This document shows positions 1-5,433 of a stretch of 64,000 nt of DNA, piece after piece. Below the pieces are notes generated by a model. That model was not told the origin of the DNA and did no database searches. It saw nothing but the letters and a program-made list of their open reading frames with translations. The stretch is from Sphingomonas adhaesiva. GTDB lineage: Bacteria; Pseudomonadota; Alphaproteobacteria; Sphingomonadales; Sphingomonadaceae. The position numbers were made by a program, and so were the translations under genes. The stretch is from the NCBI RefSeq assembly GCF_036946125.1, contig NZ_JAQIJT010000001.1, positions 1,202,501 through 1,266,500 on the forward strand. Direction: 5' to 3'. Numbering within the stretch: the first letter of the stretch is position 1; each line of letters begins with the position of its first letter.

Positions 1-50
1 CCGACCCCCGATCGCTTCGCTACGCCCGCCACCGACGGATCACGGGCGCG

Positions 51-78
51 AAAAAAGGCGGTCCTTGCGGACCGCCTT
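51..78 (-). terminator. Rho-independent terminator of the entericidin-like gene
   Basis: Read on the minus strand, an 8-bp perfect stem (GGCGGTCC/GGACCGCC, loop GCAA) is followed by six T residues. It lies about 30 bases past the stop codon of the minus-strand lipoprotein gene, so it should end that transcript. Confidence 0.85.
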
Positions 79-105
79 CCTCGCATCCCGGTGAGGGCGG
101 GACGC

Positions 106-243
106 TTACTTCTTCACGTCTTCCGCGGTGTTGGTGACCGCGCGACCGGCGGAGGACACGTCCTTGCCCGCGCCCGCCACGGTGTTGCACGCCGAAACCA
201 GCACCGCGCTCGCCAGGATGGCCATCGTCACAACCTTACGCAT
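106..243 (-). CDS. Entericidin A/B-family small lipoprotein
   Basis: A 45-residue protein with a short hydrophobic leader and a lipobox (VLVSAC), so it should be cleaved before Cys and lipid-anchored in the envelope. The mature part (NTVAGAGKDVSSAGRAV, then a Lys-rich end) is the usual entericidin pattern, a tiny stress-linked lipoprotein family whose exact role is unclear. The ATG at 243 is chosen because it directly precedes the signal peptide; a longer reading frame to 378 has no leader. A GGAAC motif on minus at 295-299 with CATT 16 bases later is a weak match to an EcfG promoter, which would fit the neighbouring stress locus. It is followed by its own terminator. Confidence 0.88.
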   Translation of the reverse strand: MRKVVTMAILASAVLVSACNTVAGAGKDVSSAGRAVTNTAEDVKK

Positions 244-362
244 CGTGTCTACTCCCAAGAAAGGACGAACGCACAATGCCGATGACGGGCAATCGTTCCA
301 TTGATGGAATGGATCGGAGGGGAGGTGCGCCGCAGTGCCGCTGGACGTCGCGCAAAAGTATA

Positions 363-407
363 GGCCCGGAAGCGTCACCGGGGGGGGGAGGGTGACGCTT
401 CCGGGCC
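363..407. repeat. Long perfect hairpin with G-run loop, probable transcription end
   Basis: Arms of 17 bases (363-379 and 391-407, starting GGCCCGGAAGCG) flank an 11-base loop that is almost all G. A second hairpin (GGATAGCGA/TCGCTATCC, about 417-452) follows. Both lie in the 278-base gap downstream of minus-strand phyP and upstream of the entericidin gene, so a terminator or mRNA-protecting role for phyP is plausible. I see no further gene between 244 and 521. Confidence 0.6.
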
Positions 408-521
408 TGTGTTGTTGGATAGCGAGAGCGGGGGGGCATAAGGTCGCTATCCGAAGGTCATAACGAGGCGGTCGGTTGGGGGTTCCGGCGGTTCCCGATT
501 ATTTTTGCCGGACGCGCGTTT

Positions 522-2114
522 TTATTCGACGCCCGTCACCGCGATCGCGATCTCGTAGGCGCCGGTCAGCGGATCGTGCTGGAGCGTCGAGCGCAGCTGG
601 CGGCTCAGCCCCTCGATCACACGGCCGTAGCGATGCTGCAGGCGGTCGCGCAGCGGATCGTCGTCGACCAGCGCACGCGACGACAGGCGCAGGACCGCGC
701 GCATCTCTTCATTGGCCGGCTTGAGCGATAGCCGCAGCTGGACCTCGGGCGTGCCGACCATCGCGAGTTCGATCAGTTCGGTCACCAAGAAGGCGACCGC
801 CACCGCGACGTCCTGCGTTACATAGAAGGGATCGACGTCGAGCACGATCGCGACGCGCGTCCCCTCCGGCGCGGTGGCGCGGATGCTGGAGGCGAGCTCG
901 CCCAGCACGGCGCGCAGGCCCACGCCGCGATTCTCCTCCATCTCCGCATAATGGTAGCGGTGGACGACCGCGAGCGCGTCGACCCGGCGCTGGATCGAGG
1001 CATAGGCCTGCGTCGCCTCCGCACTGCGCGCGCCGCGGGCGTGGAAGTTGATGAGGCTGGCGATGACCTGGAGGTTGTTCTTGACGCGGTGGTGCACCTC
1101 GCGCGTCAGCTTGGTCTGGCGCACCAGCCCCTCGGCCAGCCCGGCCTCGTGGATGGCGACGGTGCGGCTGAGCGCGCGGAACGTGTCGCCCAGCTCGCGG
1201 ATCTCCTGTGCGGGCAGCGCGCGCAGCATCGCCGGGTCGGGCTGGTCGCCCGGCGAATAGGCCGCGATGCTGCCGCGCAGCGCGCGCAGCGGGGCGATCA
1301 GCAGCCGATCGACCACGAACCAGCTGATCGCGGCGGCCGCCGCCCACATCAGCAGCGGCAGGACGAGCGCGATGAGCAGCGGGGAGCCGATCGGTGCGCT
1401 GCGCACCTGCATCTCCAGCATCAGCCCGTTGATGCCCAGCGCGTTGCGGACGCTCTCGCGCCGCTCCAGCGCACTCTCGCGCTCCAGCGGGTCGAGCGTC
1501 AGCCGGTCGTCGCCCAGCGTGAGCGCGGCACCGTAATCGGGCGCGAACCCGCTCGGGCGGCTGATCTGCGCGAGGAACGGCGCCGGGAACCACGCGGCGG
1601 CGGTGACGCGGTTGCTGCGACCCGCGATCCGAAGCATCAGCCCGCGATTGTCGACGATCTTGGCGCTGAGCGCGGTCGGGTCCGACTGGCGGGCGAAGGC
1701 GGCGGCACCGGGGAAGGGCTCGCCGCAGATGGGACGCCCGCGCCGGTCGAGGATGACGAAGCCGGTGCCCGCGGCGGATTGCTGCGCGAACACGCCCTGC
1801 GCGCGGGCGCAGCTGGGCGCGTCGCCCTTGTCGGCCTGCAGCGCGTCGACCGCTACGCGCAGCGCGGTCATGTCGCCGACCAGCTCGATCGCGATGGCGC
1901 GGGTGGACTCCGCCGCCGCGACGCGAAGGTGCGAGCGCAGTTCGGTATCCGCGATCTGCGTCACGCGCAGCGTGGCGAAGATCGCGATCAGCGCCAGCGG
2001 CAGCAGCGCGATGCTGAGGATGAGGAAGAGCTTGGCGCCGGTCGGCCAGCGCGCGAACATGCCCGGACGCACCGCGGCGGAAGCGGGCGCGTCAGTGGCA
2101 GGGGAGGCGGTCAC
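522..2114 (-). CDS. phyP: PhyP-like HisKA_2 membrane sensor, degenerate kinase, regulator of PhyR
   Basis: A 530-residue membrane protein: transmembrane segments near residues 28-49 and 244-266 enclose a periplasmic sensor region, followed by a HAMP-like linker and a HisKA_2 phosphotransfer box (EVHHRVKNNLQVIASL, His around 341-342). The ATPase domain is degenerate: where relatives carry an N-box Asn (VTELVTNAL) this reads VTELIELAM, and no Gly-rich lid is visible. In Sphingomonas melonis Fr1 the protein encoded next to phyR, PhyP, acts as a negative regulator, probably a phosphatase of phospho-PhyR; position and decay here match. Start 2114 leaves 6 bases after nepR, so the two probably form one transcript. 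Confidence 0.85.
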   Translation of the reverse strand: MTASPATDAPASAAVRPGMFARWPTGAKLFLILSIALLPLALIAIFATLRVTQIADTELRSHLRVAAAESTRAIAIELVGDMTALRVAVDALQADKGDAPSCARAQGVFAQQSAAGTGFVILDRRGRPICGEPFPGAAAFARQSDPTALSAKIVDNRGLMLRIAGRSNRVTAAAWFPAPFLAQISRPSGFAPDYGAALTLGDDRLTLDPLERESALERRESVRNALGINGLMLEMQVRSAPIGSPLLIALVLPLLMWAAAAAISWFVVDRLLIAPLRALRGSIAAYSPGDQPDPAMLRALPAQEIRELGDTFRALSRTVAIHEAGLAEGLVRQTKLTREVHHRVKNNLQVIASLINFHARGARSAEATQAYASIQRRVDALAVVHRYHYAEMEENRGVGLRAVLGELASSIRATAPEGTRVAIVLDVDPFYVTQDVAVAVAFLVTELIELAMVGTPEVQLRLSLKPANEEMRAVLRLSSRALVDDDPLRDRLQHRYGRVIEGLSRQLRSTLQHDPLTGAYEIAIAVTGVE

Positions 2115-2120
2115 CCGCGA

Positions 2121-2279
2121 TCAGTCGAGCTTGCCGAGCAGCGAGAGCAGGTCGTCGGGAACCGCTTCCTCCACGGTCTTCTGATACACGGAACGCAGCG
2201 CCGATCCCATATCCCGGTTCTTCGACTGTGCGACGGCGGCCTTTTTGGGCTTGTCCGGCGCTTTCTTGTCCGACGTCAA
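2121..2279 (-). CDS. nepR: Anti-sigma factor NepR (TTG start)
   Basis: The conserved NepR core is clear: MGSALRSVYQKTVEEAVPDD, then LLSLLGKLD, the two-helix region that holds the EcfG sigma factor and is captured by phosphorylated PhyR. The open frame runs far upstream without a sensible ATG. A TTG at 2279 preceded at correct spacing by a G-rich ribosome site (GGGGGGA) gives 52 residues, close to the family's usual 55-65, so it is preferred; the core is certain, the start is inference. The gene is divergent from phyR, upstream of phyP, and behind an EcfG-type promoter. Confidence 0.85.
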   Translation of the reverse strand: MTSDKKAPDKPKKAAVAQSKNRDMGSALRSVYQKTVEEAVPDDLLSLLGKLD

Positions 2280-2399
2280 CGCTTTCCCCCCGAGTGTCCT
2301 GCCCAAGACAGCCCAGTCCGGTGGCCGCGAGGGACCGGGTGGAACACGCTGGGAGATCTCCAGTGCTGCCTTGCACGCCAACGCGCGCTTGGCCGATGA

Positions 2400-2424
2400 A
2401 ACCAAATATGGCTTCGTTGGTTCC
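2400..2424 (-). promoter_or_regulatory. EcfG-type (general stress) promoter of nepR-phyP
   Basis: On the minus strand GGAAC (2424-2420) is followed after 16 bases by GGTT (2403-2400). This matches the alphaproteobacterial EcfG consensus GGAAC-N16/17-cGTT in spacing and in three of four -10 bases. It lies about 120 bases upstream of the nepR start and would place the anti-sigma factor under the sigma factor it controls, a common feedback in this system. No equally good match was found on plus for phyR. Confidence 0.7.
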
Positions 2425-2552
2425 CGACCTGTGCGACGAAAATCGCCGACCGGGGGGAGGCACCTTGCCACGGCCGCGTATTGGTCCACGTTCGTGAAGA
2501 TTCGGCGGTCGCGCGCACAGGTGCCGACGGCCGCAGGGAGGGCTTTCTACAC

Positions 2553-3347
2553 ATGTCGCTCGGACAACAACTCGCGCCACACCTTCCGTTCCTGCGCCGC
2601 TACGGCCGTGCGCTGACGGGCAGCCAGGCGCAGGGCGACCGCTACGTTCGTGCCACGCTGGAGGCGATCGTCGCCGCACCGCAGGAATTTCCGCGCGACG
2701 TCGATCCCCGGCTGGGCCTGTACCGGACGTTCCAGGCGATCTGGAACTCCGCCAATTACGACGAGGTCGCGCAGGACGAGCCGGCCGAGGAGCAGGAGGC
2801 GGTGGCGCGTGCGCGGCTGTCGCGGATGACGCCGCTGTCGCGTCAGGCGCTGCTGCTGACCGCGATGGAGGGCTTCACGCCCGAGGATGCGGCCTATCTG
2901 ATCGAGGTCGACGCCGCCGAGGTGGACGCGCTGGTCGCCGAGGCGCTGTCGGAGATCGAGAAGCAGACCCGTGCGCGCGTCCTCATCATCGAGGACGAGC
3001 CGATCATCGCGATGGATATCGAGTCGATCGTGCGCGACCTGGGCCATGAGGTGACCGGCGTGGCGGTGACCCGCGACGAAGCGGTGGCGCTGGCAATGGA
3101 GGACCGCCCCGGCCTGGTGCTGGCCGATATCCAGCTGGCCGACGACAGTTCCGGCATCGACGCGGTGAAGGACATCCTGGCCGAGTTCAACGTGCCGGTG
3201 ATCTTCATCACCGCCTTCCCGGAGCGGCTGCTGACGGGCGAGCGGCCCGAGCCCACCTTCCTCATCACCAAGCCGTTCCAGCGCTCCACGGTGAAGGCCG
3301 CGATCAGCCAGGCGCTGTTCTTCGACGAAAGCACGGTCCCCGCCTGA
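2553..3347 (+). CDS. phyR: General stress response anti-anti-sigma regulator PhyR
   Basis: A 264-residue fusion of a sigma-like domain (residues 1-130) and a C-terminal receiver (142-260). The receiver shows the acidic pocket (IIEDEP), the phospho-acceptor Asp around 192 (LVLADIQL) and the conserved Lys (LITKPFQ). When phosphorylated, PhyR's sigma-like part binds NepR and frees EcfG. Start 2553 is chosen over an in-frame 2481 because it begins the conserved MSLGQQLAPH and is preceded by GGGAGG. It is divergent from nepR and heads the plus-strand arm that includes ecfG. Confidence 0.96.
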   Translation: MSLGQQLAPHLPFLRRYGRALTGSQAQGDRYVRATLEAIVAAPQEFPRDVDPRLGLYRTFQAIWNSANYDEVAQDEPAEEQEAVARARLSRMTPLSRQALLLTAMEGFTPEDAAYLIEVDAAEVDALVAEALSEIEKQTRARVLIIEDEPIIAMDIESIVRDLGHEVTGVAVTRDEAVALAMEDRPGLVLADIQLADDSSGIDAVKDILAEFNVPVIFITAFPERLLTGERPEPTFLITKPFQRSTVKAAISQALFFDESTVPA

Positions 3348-3389
3348 CGCACGGCGACCTGCGCCCGCGCACGGCGGCAACAACGTGGC

Positions 3390-3414
3390 GGGTCCGTACG
3401 TTCGGTACGGACCC
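3390..3414. repeat. 10-bp perfect inverted repeat between phyR and the next gene
   Basis: GGGTCCGTAC, loop GTTCG, GTACGGACCC. It sits 40 bases after the phyR stop and about 30 before the next start codon. It may be a terminator without a T-run or a leader structure for the small membrane gene and ecfG. No protein is known to me for this exact motif. Confidence 0.6.
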
Positions 3415-3441
3415 AAAACGGTTCAACGGGGTTGTAGGATC

Positions 3442-3579
3442 ATGGCAGACAGCAACGACCGCATCCATCTGGACACCAACGAGGCGCGCGCCGCCACCAC
3501 GAACGGGCGCGTGCGCTGGATACTGGGCGCATCGCTCCTGCTGGTGATCGTCATCTTCGCTGCGATCCTGCTGTCCTGA
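3442..3579 (+). CDS. Small single-pass membrane protein in the stress locus
   Basis: A 45-residue protein: a polar N-terminal half (MADSNDRIHLDTNEARAATT) and one hydrophobic helix to the C terminus (WILGASLLLVIVIFAAILLS), predicting a cytoplasmic tail anchored in the inner membrane. The ATG at 3442 is preferred to the frame's earlier start at 3385 because that start lies inside the 3390-3414 inverted repeat region. Small membrane proteins of this type occur beside phyR/ecfG in sphingomonads; their function is not known to me. It precedes ecfG by about 100 bases. Confidence 0.7.
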   Translation: MADSNDRIHLDTNEARAATTNGRVRWILGASLLLVIVIFAAILLS

Positions 3580-3680
3580 CGCACATGGCGCCGCTTGCAC
3601 TGGCCAACCCGGCCGACGATACCTATCTTGCGCTTTCTAATGCCGAACCCGTCGGGGCGGCGTCACCATCACGGAGCGGC

Positions 3681-4319
3681 ATGACCCACAGTCACACGGA
3701 CGCAGACGATGCGCCGCCCGCGCCGGTGGAGCACGTTTCGCTTTCCGATCCCGAGTTCAAGAAGCAGCTGGCGCTCGTCATCCCGCATCTGCGCGCGTTC
3801 GGCCGCTCGCTGTCGGGCAACCGCGATCTGGCCGACGATCTGGTGCAGGAAACGCTGCTGAAGGCGTGGGCGGCGCGCAAGCGCTTCCAGGCCGGCACCA
3901 ACATGCGGGCTTGGACGTTCATCATCCTGCGCAACCTGTTCCTCAGCCAGATGCGCCGGGCACGGTTCAAGGGCGAGTGGGACGATCTGGTCGCCGACCG
4001 CGTGCTCGCGGCACCGGCGAGCCAGGACAAGCACGTCGAGCTGGCGGACATGCAGCGGGCGCTGATGCACCTGCCGCAGCCGCAGCGCGAGGCGCTGATC
4101 CTCGTCGGAGCGGGTGGTTTCGCCTATGAGGAAGCGGCGGATATCTGCGGCGTGGCGGTCGGTACGATCAAGAGCCGCGTGGCGCGCGGGCGGGTCGCGC
4201 TGGAGGCGCTGATGACCGACGGCGCGCTGTCGTCACGCCGCGACCACGAGGTCGACGCGGAACGCTCGACGCTCGATTCGATCATGAACGAGGTGGACGA
4301 ACTCAGCCGCGATCGGTGA
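3681..4319 (+). CDS. ecfG: ECF sigma factor of the general stress response, EcfG
   Basis: A 212-residue ECF sigma factor. Region 2 is recognisable (DLADDLVQETLLKAW, then RAWTFIILRNLFLSQMRR), as is region 4 (ALMHLPQPQREALILVG, then EAADICGVAVGTIKSRVARG, the -35 recognition helix). EcfG directs RNA polymerase to GGAAC-N16/17-GTT promoters once NepR is removed. ATG 3681 (MTHSHTD) is preferred to 3585 because the upstream 32 residues are unlike the family and GGAG precedes it. The tail past region 4 is about 40 residues and acidic. Confidence 0.95.
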   Translation: MTHSHTDADDAPPAPVEHVSLSDPEFKKQLALVIPHLRAFGRSLSGNRDLADDLVQETLLKAWAARKRFQAGTNMRAWTFIILRNLFLSQMRRARFKGEWDDLVADRVLAAPASQDKHVELADMQRALMHLPQPQREALILVGAGGFAYEEAADICGVAVGTIKSRVARGRVALEALMTDGALSSRRDHEVDAERSTLDSIMNEVDELSRDR

Positions 4320-4504
4320 TCCGGTCGCGGGTGGGTGTTCGTTCGATGCGTCGAGGTCGGGGCTTTCCTGCGGGGGCTGATTGAAGCCTGCCGTTTCGGG
4401 CCTACATTCTTGCCGCCTCTTCCAGAACGACCTGGTCATTCGAATTCGAAATGCCGCCCATAGGCACCGTCATCCCGAGCCCTTCGACTTCGCTCGGGAG
4501 AGCC

Positions 4505-4564
4505 TTGACCCGGTATCCCGCTTCTCTTCGGCTACCGTGCGAAAGAAGCGGGATACCGGGTCAA
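4505..4564. repeat. 21-bp perfect inverted repeat
   Basis: Left arm 4505-4525 (TTGACCCGGTATCCCGCTTC plus one base) and right arm 4544-4564 are exact reverse complements around an 18-base spacer. It resembles the mobile hairpin repeats scattered in sphingomonad intergenic DNA; no gene is associated. Confidence 0.85.
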
Positions 4565-4617
4565 GCCGAGTCCTCTGCGAAACTCAGTTCCCTGTTCCCC
4601 GGCGAAGGCCGGGGCCC

Positions 4618-5073
4618 AGCTGGGGGACGGTGATAACAGACGGAAAAGCCACGCCAACTGGACCCTGGCTTTCGCGGGACCTTTGCCAAACGGGCGCAAC
4701 GGCATCGAGCCCATGCCGTGCTCCTGCGGAGGCAGGAGCCCAGGGCCCAGCACATCAACGCCTTATGGGATCTGCAACCCTGGGCTCCTGCCTGCGCAGG
4801 AGCACGGGGGAGTCTTTTGCAAAGGTCCCGCTTTCGCCGGGGCCGAGCTGGGGAACGGCGATAACAGACGGAAAAGCCACGCCAACTGGACCCCGGCTTT
4901 CGCGGGACCTTTGCCAAACGGGCGCAACGGCATCGAGCCCACGCCGTGCTCCTGCGCAGGCAGGAGCCCAGGGCCAGGCAGAACAACGCCTTATGGGACC
5001 CGCAACCCTGGGCTCCTGCCTGCGCAGGAGCACGGGGGAGCCTTTTGCAAAGGTCCTGCTTTCGCCGGGGGAC
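4618..5073. repeat. Tandem duplication of a 228-bp hairpin-rich unit
   Basis: Copy 1 (4618-4845) and copy 2 (4846-5073) are near-identical, differing at scattered positions. Each carries TAACAGACGGAAAAGCCACG, a palindromic block around CTCCTGCGCAGGCAGGAGCC, a second block GGGCTCCTGCCTGCGCAGGA, and a TTTGCAAAGGTC end. Related fragments occur at about 14980-15067 and 25541-25630, so this is a dispersed intergenic repeat family. Confidence 0.9.
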
Positions 5074-5220
5074 GGCGAAATTATCGGGCGATAAACGACG
5101 TTCGCAGAGGCGTCGGTCAAGCCCCGGGGTGATGGTGAATAATTGAACCTCGGTTCCACCATCTGGCGGCCAACGACCGTCGACCACGGTTGTCGGAGCC
5201 TATGCGCTTCGACCTTCCGA

Positions 5221-5394
5221 TCAGCGCCCGACGTGCGCCAGAAGCGCCAGCATCTGCGCCATATCCGACGGCAGCGGCCGGTCGCGGTCGTATGCGGCCT
5301 TGAGCGAGGTGCCGAGAACGTCGCCCCGACGCGTCTCCCGTACGACATAGCTGCCGTACGTGCTGGTAGCAGGGGAGGGGTGCGGACGTACCAT
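5221..5394 (-). CDS. Small protein with a NepR-like helix pattern (putative)
   Basis: A 57-codon frame from ATG 5394 to TGA 5221, divergent from glnE. The C-terminal half, LGTSLKAAYDRDRPLPSDMA followed by QMLALLAHVGR, follows the spacing of NepR proteins: L-G-x-x-L-(R/K)-x-x-Y, a Pro turn, then a Leu-rich second helix. Good codon choice in a repeat-rich gap, and a position 0.9 kb from ecfG, make a second anti-sigma-like or decoy protein conceivable. No strong ribosome site is visible. The similarity is my pattern reading, not a search; it could equally be an unrelated sphingomonad small protein. Confidence 0.5.
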   Translation of the reverse strand: MVRPHPSPATSTYGSYVVRETRRGDVLGTSLKAAYDRDRPLPSDMAQMLALLAHVGR

Positions 5395-5433
5395 GTTGCG
5401 TGAACGAGCGATCGGATATTAGGTTTCGCCTTC

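Larger units (their letters stand above)
4320..5220. other. Gene-free intergenic region made of repeats
   Basis: No reading frame here has coding character; the long ones track repeat units. Contents in order: a hairpin TCCCGAGC/GCTCGGGA (4473-4499), a 21-bp inverted repeat (4505-4564), a 228-bp tandem duplication (4618-5073), and about 150 bases with nothing recognisable before the small minus-strand ORF. Confidence 0.7.

Noticed and set aside
951..2399. 482-codon plus-strand ORF opposite phyP
   Set aside because: It is antisense to the clear phyP gene, very rich in Arg/Gly/Asp/Gln with no domain, as expected from a high-GC shadow frame.
4618..5073. CRISPR-like array
   Set aside because: Only two long units with no spacer regularity and no cas genes nearby.
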